Assembly (NCBI RefSeq): GCF_002869765.1
Contig: NZ_PNOR01000020.1
Coordinates: forward strand, 1 to 64,000
DNA from: Deinococcus planocerae
Lineage (GTDB): Bacteria > Deinococcota > Deinococci > Deinococcales > Deinococcaceae
Length of the DNA: 64,000 nt
Direction: 5' to 3'
Shown here: positions 21,485 through 34,590 of the stretch, in pieces
Layout of the letters: every line of letters begins with the position of its first letter
Numbering within the stretch: position 1 is the first letter of the stretch
Program-made: the position numbers and the translations under genes
Notes under the pieces: generated by a model
What the model saw: the letters and a program-made list of their open reading frames with translations, nothing else
What the model was told of the DNA's origin: nothing
Databases searched by the model: none

Positions 21485-22426
21485 CTACTCCACTGTCACG
21501 ACCACCTTGCCGCGCACCTGATGTCCTTCCGCATAGGCGTGGGCCGCCCCGATCTCCTCCAGGGAGAAGGTCCGGTCGAGGGGCACCCGCAGCTTGCCGG
21601 AGTCGATCAACCGGGTGAGCAGGCCGAGGTCGAGCCCGCGTTCCGCCGTCCGCACAGAGGCGAAGCGGGGCTGGGGGCGGTGCAGGGAGGCGCGCACCTC
21701 GGCGGGGGAACCCGGAAAGGGCTTGGTGCTGACGAGCCTTCCCCCCGGCGTCAGGGCCCCCTCCACCCGCGCGAGGGTAAGCGCAGGGGGCGTGTCGAGG
21801 ATCAGGTCCCACCGCCCGCCCCGCCCGCCCAGGTCGGCCTCCCCGGTGGCGAGGACCTCGTGCGCGCCCAGTTCCCGCACGAAGTCGAGCTTGGCGGCGC
21901 GGGCGACCCCCGTCACGTGGGCGCCGAACAGCCGCGCGAGGAGCACCGCGAAGGCGCCGATCCCGCCCGCCGCCCCGTACACCAGGACCCGTTCCCCGGG
22001 CCGCAGCCTCCCCAGCCCCCGCAGCGCCTGCAACGCGGTGAGCCCGGCCAGGGGCACCGCCGCCGCCTGCGCGAGCGGCACGCTCTCGGGGGCAATCGCC
22101 ACCCGCGACTGCCGGATGGTCACGTACTCCGCCGCGCCCCCGCCCCCGTGGCCCACGACGGCGTACACCCGCTCGCCCGGACGGAAGGCCGTGACCGCCG
22201 GACCGCACGCGGCGACCTCGCCCGCCACGTCGAAGCCCGGGGTGAGGGGCAGTTGCAGCCGTCCGAGAAGGCCCAGCCCACCCCGGCGCAATCGCAGGTC
22301 GGTGCCGTTGACGCTCGACGCGCGCACCCGGATCAGCACCTCGTCCCGCTCGGGGAAGGGCCAGGGCACCTCCTCGATCCTCAGGACCTCGGGAGGGCCG
22401 AAGGCGTGGAGTCGGGCGGCCCGCAC
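21485..22426 (-). CDS. Zinc-independent quinone oxidoreductase-like MDR protein
   Basis: A protein of 313 residues of the medium-chain dehydrogenase superfamily: [29 protein letters not shown], the NADPH fold [19 protein letters not shown] and a C-terminal GKVVVTVE. The zinc-ligand set of alcohol dehydrogenases is absent, so it is a quinone-reductase/enone-reductase type. The GTG at 22426 starts one base after the upstream gene's stop; the longer frame to 22609 is not supported. Confidence 0.88.
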   Translation of the reverse strand: MRAARLHAFGPPEVLRIEEVPWPFPERDEVLIRVRASSVNGTDLRLRRGGLGLLGRLQLPLTPGFDVAGEVAACGPAVTAFRPGERVYAVVGHGGGGAAEYVTIRQSRVAIAPESVPLAQAAAVPLAGLTALQALRGLGRLRPGERVLVYGAAGGIGAFAVLLARLFGAHVTGVARAAKLDFVRELGAHEVLATGEADLGGRGGRWDLILDTPPALTLARVEGALTPGGRLVSTKPFPGSPAEVRASLHRPQPRFASVRTAERGLDLGLLTRLIDSGKLRVPLDRTFSLEEIGAAHAYAEGHQVRGKVVVTVE

Positions 22427-22427
22427 C

Positions 22428-23057
22428 TCAGTTGCTGATGGCGGGGGCCTGCCGCACGTACTCGCGCCCCTCCACCTGGTCGAGCATGAAGCGCGACACG
22501 CTCGCGCGGGTGATCTGCGTGCCGACCATTCCGACCATTCCGACCCGCAACGGTCCCTCGGGCCCGTCGGTGAGGCGCGGCACCCGCACGACCGTCCAGT
22601 CGAGGCCACTCTCGCGGATCAGGGTCGCGTGCGCCACCGAGTCGCGCAGCACGTCGGGCTGGAGGAGGCGCAGCGCGGTGCGGAACACGTGGTCCACGAC
22701 CTTGGGCTGGTCCCCGGCAAAGGGCACCCCCGCCCCCGTCAGCGTGATCAGGCGCCCGATTCCCTGCTCGGACAGCACGCCGGTCAGGTGCCGCGCCGCG
22801 AGGGTCATCACGTCGGGCGGCCCGCCCCGCACCGGCCCGAGGGCGCTGAGCACCACGTCCGCCCCCCCCACGAGCCGGGCGACGGCCTCCCGGTCGCGGG
22901 CGTCCCCGGGAACGACGGTCAGGAGGTCATCTTCCTTGCGGTGCACCTTCTCCGGCGTGCGCGCGAGCACCCGCAGGTGGTGGCCCCCCACGAGGGCCTG
23001 GTCGATCAGGAGCCGTCCCGTGCGGCCCGTGCCGCCGAGCAGCGCGAGCGTCGTCAT
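22428..23057 (-). CDS. NAD(P)H-binding protein (NmrA/BVR-B-like)
   Basis: A protein of 209 residues with [20 protein letters not shown] at the N-terminus and ARTPEK at the NADP-binding position, then [11 protein letters not shown] and [12 protein letters not shown]. It resembles flavin-reductase-like atypical SDRs. It forms an operon with the quinone oxidoreductase gene, gap one base, suggesting a joint redox function. Confidence 0.85.
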   Translation of the reverse strand: MTTLALLGGTGRTGRLLIDQALVGGHHLRVLARTPEKVHRKEDDLLTVVPGDARDREAVARLVGGADVVLSALGPVRGGPPDVMTLAARHLTGVLSEQGIGRLITLTGAGVPFAGDQPKVVDHVFRTALRLLQPDVLRDSVAHATLIRESGLDWTVVRVPRLTDGPEGPLRVGMVGMVGTQITRASVSRFMLDQVEGREYVRQAPAISN

Positions 23058-23316
23058 GCCCGCCCCGCGCCGGGAAGACCGGGAAGGAGGAGCGGGGACG
23101 CGAGGGGCAGGGGTGGATTCATGGTTTCGCCTCCAGGGCGCGCGCCGAAAGGGGGGACAAGCGCCGCGTGCCCGGAGTGTGACAGAAAGCCGGGTCCGTC
23201 AGCGGAGGAAATCTGACGGTGGGGCCCCGAGCCGTGGTTCCCACGCCCGAGAGCGGTCCTTCATGCAGGGGAAGCGGGACCGGGAGCGCAGGAGGACCGT
23301 ATTAGACTCTCCGGCG

Positions 23317-24675
23317 ATGACCAGCACCGTCTCCCCGCCCGCCCCACTTCCCGTGGACGACGCCATCGACCGGCTGGGCCTGGGCCCCTTCCAGTGGAGG
23401 TTGCTCGCCATCTGCGGCCTGACCTGGGCGGCGGACGCGATGGAAGTCCTCCTGATGGGCTTCGCCCTCCCCGGCATCAGCGCCGCCTTCAGCCTGGAGC
23501 GCGGCTCGGCCTCCGCCACGCTCCTCCTCACCGCCACCTTCGCGGGAATGCTCGTGGGCGCCCTCTTCTGGGGCTGGCTCGCCGACCGCATCGGGCGCCG
23601 CACCGTCTTCCTGATCACCGTCACGCTGGGGGTGGTCTTCGGCCTGGCGGGCGCCTTCGCCCCGGGGGTGGCGTGGCTCGTCGTCGCCCGCTCCCTGACG
23701 GGTTTTGCCATCGGGGGGACGCTCCCGGTGGACTACGCGATGATGGCCGAGTTCGTGCCGACGGCGTGGCGGGGCCGCTTCCTGGTGTACCTGGAGAGCT
23801 TTTGGGCGCTGGGAACGGTGGCGGTCGCGGCCCTCGCCTGGGGACTGAGCACCGCCTTCGAGCCCGAGGTGGCGTGGCGCTGGCTCCTCGCCCTCGCGGC
23901 GCTGCCGGGGGTGGTCGGGCTGGTCGCCCGGCTGGGCATCCCCGACTCGCCCCGGTCGCTCCTCGCGCGGGGGCGGCAGGGGGCGGCGCGCTCGGCGCTG
24001 GAACGGGTGGCGCGGGCGAACCGGACCCGCCTTCCCGACGCACCTCTCGCCGTGCCTCCTCCTGCTCCTCGCGTGACGCCCGCCGCGCTGTTTCGGGGAT
24101 CACTCAGCCGCCGCACCATCCTCCTCGCGCTGGTCTGGTTCGGGCTGAGCCTGGGGTACTACGGCATCTTCTCGTGGCTCCCCTCCTACCTGCGGGCGCA
24201 GGGCCTCGACCTGGGGGCGGTGTACCGAACCTCCCTCCTGCTCGCCCTCGCGCAGATTCCGGGCTACGTCCTCGCCGCCTACCTCGTGGAGCGGATCGGG
24301 CGGCGGGCCACGTTGGTCGGTTACCTCGCCGCGAGTGCCCTGGGGGCGTACCTCTTCCTCCTCGCGGACACGGCCAACGGGGTGCTGCTGACCTCCGCCG
24401 GGCTGTCCTTCGCGCTGCTGGGCGCCTGGGGGGCGCTGTACGCCTACACGCCGGAACTCTTCCCCACGCCGCTGCGGACAACGGGCATGGGCTTCGTGAG
24501 CGGCATGGCCCGCCTCGCCAGCGTCCTGTCGCCGAGCGTCGGGGCGCTGCTGCTGACCGGGCAACTCGCGGTGGCGCTGACCCTCTTCGCCGTGTGCTTC
24601 GCCGTCGCCGCCGTCTGCGGGTGGGCCATCGGGGTCGAGACACGGGGCCAGCGGCTGCCGGAGGTGGTGGGATGA
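23317..24675 (+). CDS. MFS transporter, probable niacin transporter (NiaP type)
   Basis: A protein of 452 residues with 12 predicted membrane segments. It has the MFS loop [24 protein letters not shown] and a second-half [11 protein letters not shown]; the opening [20 protein letters not shown] matches the NiaP/AAHS-type branch. The pncB start overlaps its stop (ATGA), and nadM follows, which strongly suggests nicotinate uptake; the substrate is inferred from context. The -10 box TAGACT (23303-23308) is 8 bases before the ATG. Confidence 0.85.
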   Translation: MTSTVSPPAPLPVDDAIDRLGLGPFQWRLLAICGLTWAADAMEVLLMGFALPGISAAFSLERGSASATLLLTATFAGMLVGALFWGWLADRIGRRTVFLITVTLGVVFGLAGAFAPGVAWLVVARSLTGFAIGGTLPVDYAMMAEFVPTAWRGRFLVYLESFWALGTVAVAALAWGLSTAFEPEVAWRWLLALAALPGVVGLVARLGIPDSPRSLLARGRQGAARSALERVARANRTRLPDAPLAVPPPAPRVTPAALFRGSLSRRTILLALVWFGLSLGYYGIFSWLPSYLRAQGLDLGAVYRTSLLLALAQIPGYVLAAYLVERIGRRATLVGYLAASALGAYLFLLADTANGVLLTSAGLSFALLGAWGALYAYTPELFPTPLRTTGMGFVSGMARLASVLSPSVGALLLTGQLAVALTLFAVCFAVAAVCGWAIGVETRGQRLPEVVG

Positions 24676-26108
24676 CCGCCTCGCCGCTCTTCACCGACCT
24701 CTACCAGCTCACCATGATGCAGGGGTACTTCAGTCACGGGCTGCACGCCCAGGAGGCGGTCTTCGATCTGTACTTCCGCAAGCTGCCTTTTCAGGGCGGG
24801 TACGCGGTCTGGGCCGGGCTGGAACCCGCCCTGGAGATGCTGGAGGGACTGCGCTTGTCTGAGGACGACCTCGCCTATCTGGAGTCGCTGAACCTCTTCG
24901 CGCCCGACTTCCTGGAGGCGTTGCGGGGCTGGCGCTTCACGGGCCGGGTGACCGCCTTCCGCGAGGGCCGGGCCGTCTTCCCGCACGAGCCGCTGCTGAC
25001 CGTCACCGCGCCGCTGTGGGAGGCGCAACTGGTCGAGACGGCGCTGCTGAACACCCTCAACTTCCAGACCCTCGTGGCGACGAAGGCGGCCCGCTGCGTC
25101 CTCGCCGCCGGGGCCAGCCCGCACGGTGGGCAGGTCGTTGAGTTCGGCGCCCGGCGCGCGCAGGGACCGGACGGCGCCCTGAGTGCGGCCCGCGCGGCGT
25201 TCGTGGGTGGAGCGGTGGGCACGAGCAACGTGGAGGCGGGGCGGCTGTTCGGCATCCCCGTCAGCGGCACCCACGCCCACGCCTGGGTGGAGAGCTTCCC
25301 GGACGAATTGGCCGCCTTCCGCGCCTACGCCGCGCTCTACCCGGACGCGACCACCCTGCTGCTCGACACGGTGGACACGCTGAGGAGCGGGTTGCCGAAC
25401 GCCCTGACCGTCGCCCGCGAACTGCGCGCCGCCGGGCACGAGTTGAAGGGGGTGCGGCTCGACAGCGGCGACCTCGCGTACCTGTCGCGGCACATCCGCT
25501 CGGCGTTCGACGCGGCGGGCTTCCCGGACGTGCGGATCGTGGCGAGCAACGACCTGTCCGAATCCGTCATCGCCTCCATCATCGCGGAGGGCGGGCGGGT
25601 GGACGTGTACGGGGTGGGCACCGGGCTCGTCACGGCGGGCGGCGAGGGGGGCGGGGCGCTTGGCGGCGTGTACAAGCTCGCAGCGCTGAACGGCGTGCCC
25701 AAGATGAAGCTGACGGGCGAGCCCGCCAAGTCCAGCCTGCCGGGGTCGAAACGGGTGTGGCGGGCGGTCGATGAAGACGGCCAGTATGCCCTCGACGTGC
25801 TCACGCTGGGGGACGAGCCGCAGGCGGGCGAGCGGGTCAGCGACCCCACCAATCCCCTGCGCTCCACCCGACTGCCGGACGGGTTGGTCTGGACGGACGC
25901 CCGCGAGGTCGTGATGGAGGGCGGACGGCGCACTGGGACCCCCGAGACGCTGGCCGAGGTGCAGGCACGGGCACGGGAGGAGCTGGGTCGCCTTCCCGCG
26001 GGCACCCTCCGCCCCCTCAACCCCCACCTCTACCGGGTGAGCCTGGGCGGGGACGTGGCCGAGTTGCGCGACCGGGTGGCCGACTCGCTGCGCGCCCACA
26101 CGGGATGA
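24672..26108 (+). CDS. pncB: Nicotinate phosphoribosyltransferase
   Basis: A protein of 478 residues. It has [14 protein letters not shown], the substrate loop [43 protein letters not shown] and GVGTGLVT, all typical of this family. It joins nicotinate to PRPP to form nicotinate mononucleotide, the entry to NAD via the Preiss-Handler route. Start and stop each overlap the neighbours by ATGA, so transporter, PncB and NadM are made from one coupled message. Confidence 0.96.
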   Translation: MTASPLFTDLYQLTMMQGYFSHGLHAQEAVFDLYFRKLPFQGGYAVWAGLEPALEMLEGLRLSEDDLAYLESLNLFAPDFLEALRGWRFTGRVTAFREGRAVFPHEPLLTVTAPLWEAQLVETALLNTLNFQTLVATKAARCVLAAGASPHGGQVVEFGARRAQGPDGALSAARAAFVGGAVGTSNVEAGRLFGIPVSGTHAHAWVESFPDELAAFRAYAALYPDATTLLLDTVDTLRSGLPNALTVARELRAAGHELKGVRLDSGDLAYLSRHIRSAFDAAGFPDVRIVASNDLSESVIASIIAEGGRVDVYGVGTGLVTAGGEGGGALGGVYKLAALNGVPKMKLTGEPAKSSLPGSKRVWRAVDEDGQYALDVLTLGDEPQAGERVSDPTNPLRSTRLPDGLVWTDAREVVMEGGRRTGTPETLAEVQARAREELGRLPAGTLRPLNPHLYRVSLGGDVAELRDRVADSLRAHTG

Positions 26109-27025
26109 GTGGGGGGGAGGCTCGGGCGGCGGTCTACGTGGGCCGTTTCCAGCCGCCGCACCGGGCGCACCTGGGGACGGTGCAAGGCGCCCTGGGCGCC
26201 TTCCCGCGCGTGCTCGTCCTGCTGGGCAGCGCGAACCTCGCCCGCTCGGTCCGCAACCCCTTCACGGCGGAGGAACGGGCCGGGATGTTCCGCGCGGCGT
26301 TGAGGGACGTGGGGGTAGCCAAAGGCCGTGTCCTCTTCCGCCCCATCGCCGACCGCTTCGACGCGGACGCCTGGGCGGCGGACGTACGGGCGGCGGCGCG
26401 GGACGTGCTGGGGGACGTGACGCCCGCCCTCGTCGGCTTCGAGAAGGACGCGAGCACGAGCTACCTGCGCTGGTTCCCCGGCTGGGAGCGCCTTCCCACC
26501 CCGTCCGTCCCCGGCCTGAACGCGACCGACCTGCGGGCAGCGTTCCTGACCGGGCGACCCCTGCCGGAGGGGGTGCCGGAGGCGGTGCGCGCCTTCCTCG
26601 CCCGCTTCGCCCTCACCCCCGCCTTCAGACGTTTGCAGGTCGAGTGGGCGGCGGTGGAGGCGTCCCGCGCGTCCCTCCCGCCCGGCGTCCATCTCCACGA
26701 GGAACGCTGGCTCTGCGTGCGGGGGGAGCAGGTGTGGCTGCACACCCGGACTGAACCCATCGGACGCGGCCTGTGGGAACTCCCGGGGCGTGTCCTCCCG
26801 CCCAATGAGCGGCCCGCTCTCCCCGCCGATGTCGTCATCGACCACCCCGCCCGCGCCCTCGTCGCCCCCACGACGGCGCACGTCTACCTGCGGCCCGTTC
26901 CCGACTTCCTGCCCGCCCGCCCGCGGACCCTCGCCCGCGCCCTCGTCCAGCCGCGCCGCTTCCACGAGGATCACCACGTCTTGCTGACGCGCTGGCTGGC
27001 GGGGGAGTTGCGGGGCGAAGGGTAG
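26105..27025 (+). CDS. nadM: NMN adenylyltransferase (NadM) fused to a degenerate Nudix domain
   Basis: A protein of 306 residues. The first 170 form a NadM-type adenylyltransferase: [36 protein letters not shown], and [12 protein letters not shown] with LNATDLR. The rest aligns with the Nudix half of bifunctional NadM-Nudix proteins ([37 protein letters not shown]), but the Nudix helix, with its RE-x-x-EE metal ligands, is absent between them. So ADP-ribose pyrophosphatase activity should be lost; the domain may keep a structural or sensing role. Third gene of the niacin operon; it abuts convergent meaB. Confidence 0.88.
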   Translation: MSGGEARAAVYVGRFQPPHRAHLGTVQGALGAFPRVLVLLGSANLARSVRNPFTAEERAGMFRAALRDVGVAKGRVLFRPIADRFDADAWAADVRAAARDVLGDVTPALVGFEKDASTSYLRWFPGWERLPTPSVPGLNATDLRAAFLTGRPLPEGVPEAVRAFLARFALTPAFRRLQVEWAAVEASRASLPPGVHLHEERWLCVRGEQVWLHTRTEPIGRGLWELPGRVLPPNERPALPADVVIDHPARALVAPTTAHVYLRPVPDFLPARPRTLARALVQPRRFHEDHHVLLTRWLAGELRGEG

Positions 27026-27985
27026 TCACTCCCCCAGCAACTCCCGCACTCCCTGCACCGGCGTCAGCGTCCCCGCCAGCACCTCCGCCCGCAGCGACCG
27101 CAGCCGCTCGGCGTCGATCCCCGCCTGAAACGCGCGCCACGCCGCCTCCCGAAGCAACTCCCCGAACCACGCCCCGGTCTGCGTGCGGCGGCGGCGCTCC
27201 ACCCGCTCCGGGTCCGAGCGGTACTCCTCCACCGCCGCCCACACCTCGTCCAGCCCGGCCCCCGTCAGCGCGGAGGCTTGCAGGGCGCGGGGTCGCCACG
27301 GCGCGTCGTGGGGGGTCAGCAGCCGCAGCGCCGCCGAGAGTTCCCGCTGGGCGACCCTCGCCGCCGCCGGGTCCGCGTCGGCCTTGTTCACCACGCACAG
27401 GTCGGCGAGTTCCATGATCCCGCGCTTGATGCCCTGGAGTTCGTCACCTGCATTGGGCAGCGTCAGCAGCACGAAGAGGTCGGTCATCGCCGCCACCTGC
27501 GTCTCGCTCTGGCCGACGCCCACGGTTTCGACGAGGATCACGTCGAAGCCCGCCGCCTCGCAGAGGGTGATCGCCTCGCGGGTGCGCCGCGCCACCCCGC
27601 CGAGCGTCCCGCCGCTGGGGCTGGGGCGGATGTAGGCGTTCGGGTGAACGGTGAGGGCGGGCATCCGCGTCTTGTCCCCCATGATCGACCCGCCCGTCCG
27701 CTGGCTGCTCGGATCGACCGCCAGCACCGCGACCCGGTGCCCCGCGTCCGCCAGCCGCACCCCCAGCGCCTCGATGAAGGTGGACTTGCCCACCCCCGGC
27801 ACGCCCGTCAGCCCCACCCGCACGCCCCGCCCGGCGTGGGGCAGCACCTGACTGATTAACGTCTGCGCCTCCCGCTCGTGGTCGGGTCGGGTGGATTCGG
27901 CGAGGGTGATCGCCTTGGCGAGGGCGCGGCGTTCCCCGGCGAGGAGGGGAGCGGCGAGGGGGTGCGGCGGGTCGGCGGCGGGCAT
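27026..27985 (-). CDS. meaB: MeaB/ArgK-type G3E-related GTPase
   Basis: A protein of 319 residues: Walker [49 protein letters not shown], base-recognition NKAD. These proteins protect and load adenosylcobalamin-dependent methylmalonyl-CoA mutase. The ATG at 27985 is preferred over the longer low-complexity frame; a CAGACT box 7 bases upstream may be a weak leaderless -10. No mutase gene is in the window. Confidence 0.93.
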   Translation of the reverse strand: MPAADPPHPLAAPLLAGERRALAKAITLAESTRPDHEREAQTLISQVLPHAGRGVRVGLTGVPGVGKSTFIEALGVRLADAGHRVAVLAVDPSSQRTGGSIMGDKTRMPALTVHPNAYIRPSPSGGTLGGVARRTREAITLCEAAGFDVILVETVGVGQSETQVAAMTDLFVLLTLPNAGDELQGIKRGIMELADLCVVNKADADPAAARVAQRELSAALRLLTPHDAPWRPRALQASALTGAGLDEVWAAVEEYRSDPERVERRRRTQTGAWFGELLREAAWRAFQAGIDAERLRSLRAEVLAGTLTPVQGVRELLGE

Positions 27986-28019
27986 GGGGCTCAGTCTGGC
28001 GCGTTTGGGGAGGGCAGCA

Positions 28020-28565
28020 CTACTCCCGGACGCCCGTCCAGACCAACGGCGTTTCATCGGCACACAGCGGGCAGCTCTCCGCCGCGAAGGTCCGGTAAGG
28101 GTGAGGCGCGAGCGGCACGGCGGGCACGTCCGGCAAACGGGCCCCATCCCGCACCGCCCAGGCACTCAGCCCCAGCGCCTCGTGCCCCCCCTCCCGCAGC
28201 GAGCGGACGAGGACGCGGGCGCCCTGCCCGGTGCAGATCAGGTCGTCCACGAACACGACCCGCTCGCCCGGCTGCGGCACGTGCATCCGGTGGAAGACGG
28301 CCCGCTCCCCCTCCACGTTCAAGAAGGCGACGGGAAGTCCCAGGTGCCGGGCCACGAAGGCCGCGAGCACCGCGCCGCACTGGCTGGCCCCGACGATGAG
28401 GGTCGCTCCCGGAAAGGCCACGGCGATCTGTCCCGCCTGCGCCGCCGCCAGCGAGTCCAGCCGCGCCGGGCCGCGCGTCACCTCCCCCTTCTTCAGCCAG
28501 CCGGCGCCATGCAGGCCATTTCGGAAGGCCGTGTGTCCGCCGCGGCGCATCAGGTCCAGAGTCAC
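28020..28565 (-). CDS. PRTase-type phosphoribosyltransferase (orotate PRT-like)
   Basis: A protein of 181 residues with the PRPP-binding loop [18 protein letters not shown] and an N-terminal helix resembling orotate phosphoribosyltransferases ([18 protein letters not shown]). A C-terminal Cys pair (ESCPLCADE) is unusual. The base substrate cannot be told. The GTG start follows a -10 box TACCGT (28573-28578) by 7 bases: leaderless. Confidence 0.85.
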   Translation of the reverse strand: MTLDLMRRGGHTAFRNGLHGAGWLKKGEVTRGPARLDSLAAAQAGQIAVAFPGATLIVGASQCGAVLAAFVARHLGLPVAFLNVEGERAVFHRMHVPQPGERVVFVDDLICTGQGARVLVRSLREGGHEALGLSAWAVRDGARLPDVPAVPLAPHPYRTFAAESCPLCADETPLVWTGVRE

Positions 28566-28646
28566 GCCGCACACGGTAGAGCATGGGGGCAGCAAGGCGG
28601 GGAGCCCGCGCTCGTCAGGCTCCCCGGTGCTGTGCTCGGTCCCCGC

Positions 28647-29009
28647 TCAGGCGGGCTGGAGGTCCAGCATCCGGTTCTTCGCGTCCACGAGGACAACGCG
28701 GGGCTCGAGAAGGCGGGCTTCTTCCTCGCTGTAATTGCCATACGCGGCGATGATCACCATGTCGCCGGGCCGCATCAGGTGGGCGGCGGCCCCGTTGATG
28801 CCGATGACGCCGCTGCCGCGCGGGCCGCTCAGGGCGTAGGTGCTCAGGCGGTTGCCGTTGGTGATGTTGTAGATGTCCACGCGCTCGTTGACCAGGATGT
28901 CCGCCGCGTCCAGCAGGTCCTGATCGATGGTGACACTGCCCACGTAGTCGAGATCCGCCTGGGTGACGGTCGCGCGGTGGATCTTGGCCCTGAACATGAT
29001 GCGTTCCAC
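28647..29009 (-). CDS. panD: Aspartate 1-decarboxylase proenzyme
   Basis: A protein of 120 residues matching PanD throughout: [18 protein letters not shown] with the self-cleavage site Gly24-Ser25, which yields the pyruvoyl group, then [26 protein letters not shown] and PGDMVII. It makes beta-alanine for pantothenate. The GTG at 29009 fits family alignments and lies 8 bases after a -10 box TACAAT (29018-29023). Confidence 0.96.
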   Translation of the reverse strand: MERIMFRAKIHRATVTQADLDYVGSVTIDQDLLDAADILVNERVDIYNITNGNRLSTYALSGPRGSGVIGINGAAAHLMRPGDMVIIAAYGNYSEEEARLLEPRVVLVDAKNRMLDLQPA

Positions 29010-29087
29010 AACCGGGAATTGTACGGCCCACCCCCCACCTTTTGCCGTGACCTGATCCTTGATCTGACGGGGGAGGCAGGGCAGGCG

Positions 29088-30653
29088 TCAGCCCGCCGCC
29101 GCGCTTTCCTCCGGCAGCGTGCCGTCCACGAAGACCGTCTTCTGGTCGGTGTAGTGGACCTGCCCGGCGGGAGACCCCCGGGGCCGCCACACGAATTTGA
29201 CCCGGGTGTAGTCCACCGGGACGTTGCTGCTCCCGCGCGCCTTGGAGTGCGCGGCGGCGAGACGGGCGGCGTACAGGATGTCCGGCAGCGCGAGGTCCTT
29301 GCCCCCCGCCCGCACGAGGACGTGGCTGCCGGGATACCCCTGCGCGTGGAACCAGTAGTCCAGGCTGCGCCCGATGCGGTGGGTCAGGGTCGCGTTCTCC
29401 TTGTTGTTCCGCCCGACCAGCGCCTCGAAGCCCCCCGGCGTGGTGAAGCGGATGCCGTAGGGACTCTTCTCGGGCCGCTCGGCCTGGAGGGTCTGCGAGA
29501 GCGCCTCCAACTCCTCCAGGCTCGCGGCGTCGAGTTGAGCGAGCCGTTCGCGCGCCTCCTCCAGCTCCGAACGCAGGGCGGGCTCGCGTTCGGCCAACCG
29601 CTCGTACACGTCCTCGCGGCGGCGGGCGCGGGTGTAGCGTTTCTCGGCGTTCTGCACGGCGGAGAGCTGCGGGTCCAGAGAGACGGGCACCTCGCCGCTC
29701 CCGTCGAAGGCGGGCAGGAGGGCAGACGCTGCGCCGGGCTCCACCGTGTGCGCGTACGCCATCAGGAGGTCGGCCTCGGTGCGGTCCTGGGCGGCGTTGT
29801 CGAGCCCCGCATCCGCCCGCGTCACGTCGGCGAGCTGGTTTTGCACGAGGGTCAACCTCTTTTCCAGCGGCTCGCGCAGGGCCTTGCGGAGCTGGGCGGC
29901 CTTCTCTGCCCGCGCCGCCTCGCGCGCCCCCTCCCGCATCGTCCCCTCGCTGACGGTGGGGTCCTCCACGAGGGAGCGCAGGGCCGCCAGCGCCTCCGGC
30001 CAGCGGTCGCCCGGCGCCTCGTCGGGGGAAAGGCCCGTTCGCCGGACGAGTTCGGCCCCCAGGAGCAGCCCCAGCCCGTCCACCCGTTCCCGCCACTTGC
30101 CGAGGGGAAGGGAGGCGAGAGAGCGGGCGTCCTCCTCCGTCACCCTGCGCGGGTCGAGCTTCTCGTAGGGGGGCGGCGGCGTGTAGACCCCGCCCGTCCG
30201 CACCGTGCGGAAGCGGTTGCGGCTCCCCGTGATCTCCCGCGCGGCGAGGACGATCCGCCCCTCGAAGCCCTCGCCCGCCTCCAGCACGAGGAGGTTGGCG
30301 TTGCGGCCCGTGACCTCGAAGAGGAGCCGCACGGGCGGCTGGTCCACGAAGCCCGTCTCGCCCGCGAAGTGCAGCGCGAACACCCGGTCGAGCTTGAGCT
30401 GCTCGGCCTGCACGAGGTCCCCCCGCACCCGGTTCGCCAGATACCGCTGGAACCCGTTGTGCGGGTCGCCCCTCATCCGCTCGCGCGACAGGAAGACCAC
30501 GGGCTGCGGCGGTCGGTACGAGAGCACGAGGTTTCCAAGGCCGTCGAGGAGCAGCGCGGCGGTCGTCTCGTCGGGGAAGGCCCAGCCGAGCGTGCGTGCG
30601 GGCAGATGCCGCGATAAGTCCCGCAGCACCCGGGCGAGCATCAGCCCTTCCAT
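29088..30653 (-). CDS. rqcH: Rqc2-homologue RqcH / NFACT-family protein
   Basis: A protein of 521 residues: NFACT-N domain at the start ([20 protein letters not shown]), a coiled-coil middle (about 270-400), and NFACT-R at the end with [16 protein letters not shown] and SSNVPVDYT. RqcH binds stalled 50S subunits and adds C-terminal alanine tails to mark nascent chains. The ATG at 30653 is preceded by a 29-base leader that contains a possible leaderless upstream ORF (30641-30682). Confidence 0.93.
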   Translation of the reverse strand: MEGLMLARVLRDLSRHLPARTLGWAFPDETTAALLLDGLGNLVLSYRPPQPVVFLSRERMRGDPHNGFQRYLANRVRGDLVQAEQLKLDRVFALHFAGETGFVDQPPVRLLFEVTGRNANLLVLEAGEGFEGRIVLAAREITGSRNRFRTVRTGGVYTPPPPYEKLDPRRVTEEDARSLASLPLGKWRERVDGLGLLLGAELVRRTGLSPDEAPGDRWPEALAALRSLVEDPTVSEGTMREGAREAARAEKAAQLRKALREPLEKRLTLVQNQLADVTRADAGLDNAAQDRTEADLLMAYAHTVEPGAASALLPAFDGSGEVPVSLDPQLSAVQNAEKRYTRARRREDVYERLAEREPALRSELEEARERLAQLDAASLEELEALSQTLQAERPEKSPYGIRFTTPGGFEALVGRNNKENATLTHRIGRSLDYWFHAQGYPGSHVLVRAGGKDLALPDILYAARLAAAHSKARGSSNVPVDYTRVKFVWRPRGSPAGQVHYTDQKTVFVDGTLPEESAAAG

Positions 30654-30682
30654 GTGTGGCCCTCGGATCGGTGGTCGGTCAT
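30641..30682 (-). CDS. Possible 13-codon leaderless upstream ORF overlapping the rqcH start
   Basis: A -10 box TACCAT (30689-30694) is followed after 6 bases by ATG and the frame [13 protein letters not shown], which ends 12 bases inside rqcH in another frame. If transcription starts here, ribosomes on the uORF would compete with the rqcH start. No independent support for translation. Confidence 0.3.
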   Translation of the reverse strand: MTDHRSEGHTWKG

Positions 30683-30781
30683 CGGGGCATGGTAGCGGCT
30701 GGGTGGAGGCGACAGACGAAAACCGCCCCGGCAAGGGCGGCAAACAAGGTGAAAGGAAGGGTGCAACCGGGAGCGAGGGCT

Positions 30782-30913
30782 TTACTTCAGGGCTTGCAGG
30801 ACCGCCGCGAGGCCGGTGAGGAAGGCGCCGAGGGCCGTGAGGATCACGGCGATCTCAGCAGGCTTCCATTGCCTGCGCGGGCGTTTCGGTTTATCCTTAC
30901 GGTGTCGAGCCAT
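30782..30913 (-). CDS. 43-residue single-span membrane protein with extreme Shine-Dalgarno
   Basis: The frame begins [20 protein letters not shown], a very basic tail, followed by one hydrophobic span ([20 protein letters not shown]) and a terminal Lys. It resembles small holin-like or type I toxin-like peptides in build only. The ATG is preceded by a nearly complete complement of the 16S rRNA 3' end (30916-30932) and, just before that, a 9-bp hairpin. It stands alone between rqcH and the BamA-like gene. Function unknown. Confidence 0.7.
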   Translation of the reverse strand: MARHRKDKPKRPRRQWKPAEIAVILTALGAFLTGLAAVLQALK

Positions 30914-30915
30914 AA

Positions 30916-30932
30916 GGAATCACCTCCTTTCT
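30916..30932 (-). promoter_or_regulatory. Extended Shine-Dalgarno sequence
   Basis: On the minus strand AGAAAGGAGGTGATTCC precedes the ATG at 30913. It matches the full complement of the usual bacterial 16S 3' end (AGAAAGGAGGTGATCC) except for one extra T. Genes nearby have at most 5-8 matching bases. Confidence 0.8.
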
Positions 30933-30956
30933 GCACCCGAGCGGCAACTCGGGTGC
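30933..30956 (-). promoter_or_regulatory. Perfect 9-bp hairpin directly upstream of the extended SD
   Basis: GCACCCGAG (30933-30941) and CTCGGGTGC (30948-30956) form a perfect stem with a 6-base loop, ending exactly where the ribosome-binding site begins. It could insulate the site, block or protect the 5' UTR, or bind a regulator. A T-poor tail on either strand argues against a simple terminator. Confidence 0.6.
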
Positions 30957-31094
30957 TTTCGCTTGTACCCGTGTTGCGCCCCCCACCCGGTTGTCATGCA
31001 CCCCGTCCCGTGAAGGGACACGGTGACTCTACCTCATTTCGGGAGCATGGCCGGGCGGTTCCCAAGCTGCCCGACCCAACTTCCCCAGATAAAA

Positions 31095-31125
31095 CGAGAG
31101 GCGGGCCCCGCAAGGCCTGCCCCTC
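31095..31125 (-). terminator. Rho-independent terminator of the BamA-like gene
   Basis: GAGAGGCGGGCC (31096-31107) and GGCCTGCCCCTC (31114-31125) form a 12-bp stem with two mismatched or wobble positions, followed on the minus strand by GTTTTATC. Confidence 0.75.
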
Positions 31126-31139
31126 CCTTTCCCTGCGTC

Positions 31140-33689
<2,550 letters not shown>

Positions 33690-33902
33690 GCTTCTCCTAG
33701 TCTGGCACGGGGCGGCGGGGCTCTCCCCGGCAAAGTGCCGCAGATGGACACGGAACCTCACCTTTCCCGCTCCAGGGCTGAGAAAGGTGAAGGGGACTTG
33801 ACGCGCCCTCCACCTCCGGCGCCCGCCTGGACGTGCCCCACCGCTCCGGCCCACAATGTCGGGCGTGTGCCCCGCCCCCCGTTCCCCCGCGAGCCCGCCC
33901 CG

Positions 33903-34565
33903 ATGAGCCTGCCCGAGGTCCTGGCCGGACTGCGCGAGGCCGAGGCCGCCTCGGGCCGCCCGCCCGGCAGCGCGCGCCTCGTCGCCGTGACGAAGGGGCA
34001 GCCGCTCGCCGCGATCCGGGAGCACGTGCTCGCCCACGCCGCCCTTCAACCCGGAGGCTTCCCCCTGGGTGAGGGCCGCGCCCAGGAGCTGCGTGACAAG
34101 GTGGCCGAGTTCGAGGCGGAGGGCTTGACCGGCACCGAGTGGCACTACATCGGGACGCTGCAACTCAACAAGGTCAAGTACATGCGGGCTGTGACGCTGA
34201 TTCACGCGCTGGAGGACGTGCGGCAGGCGCAGACCATCGCCGACCTCGCCGCGAAGTGGGGCCGCGCCCCCGACGTGCTCCTGCAACTCCATAACGGTGA
34301 GCCGCAGAAGCACGGCGTTGCCCCGGGGGACCTGCGCGCCGTGTACGACGGCGTGAGGGCGACCGGCCTGAGTGTGCGCGGCCTGATGGTGATGGCCCCC
34401 GACACGGAGGACGAGGCGGCGATCCTGCGGGTTTTCAAGGACACGGCCCGCCGGGCGTACGACCTCGGGCTCGGCGAACTCAGCATGGGCATGAGCGGCG
34501 ACTACCCGCTGGCCGTCCGGGCGGGGGCGACCCTCGTGCGGGTGGGCACGCGGCTCTTCTCATGA
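33903..34565 (+). CDS. yggS: YggS-family PLP homeostasis protein
   Basis: A protein of 220 residues, the PLP-binding barrel alone: [13 protein letters not shown] with the cofactor Lys, [22 protein letters not shown], and [28 protein letters not shown]. It buffers pyridoxal phosphate in the cell. It precedes divIVA by 25 bases, as the orthologue does in many Gram-positive cell-division clusters. Confidence 0.94.
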   Translation: MSLPEVLAGLREAEAASGRPPGSARLVAVTKGQPLAAIREHVLAHAALQPGGFPLGEGRAQELRDKVAEFEAEGLTGTEWHYIGTLQLNKVKYMRAVTLIHALEDVRQAQTIADLAAKWGRAPDVLLQLHNGEPQKHGVAPGDLRAVYDGVRATGLSVRGLMVMAPDTEDEAAILRVFKDTARRAYDLGLGELSMGMSGDYPLAVRAGATLVRVGTRLFS

Positions 34566-34590
34566 CGCGCGGGCCCATCATGAAGCCGTC

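Noticed and set aside
30933..30956. Hairpin read as a plus-strand terminator
   Set aside because: No plus-strand gene ends here and the T-run is interrupted; position next to the extended SD fits a 5' UTR role better.
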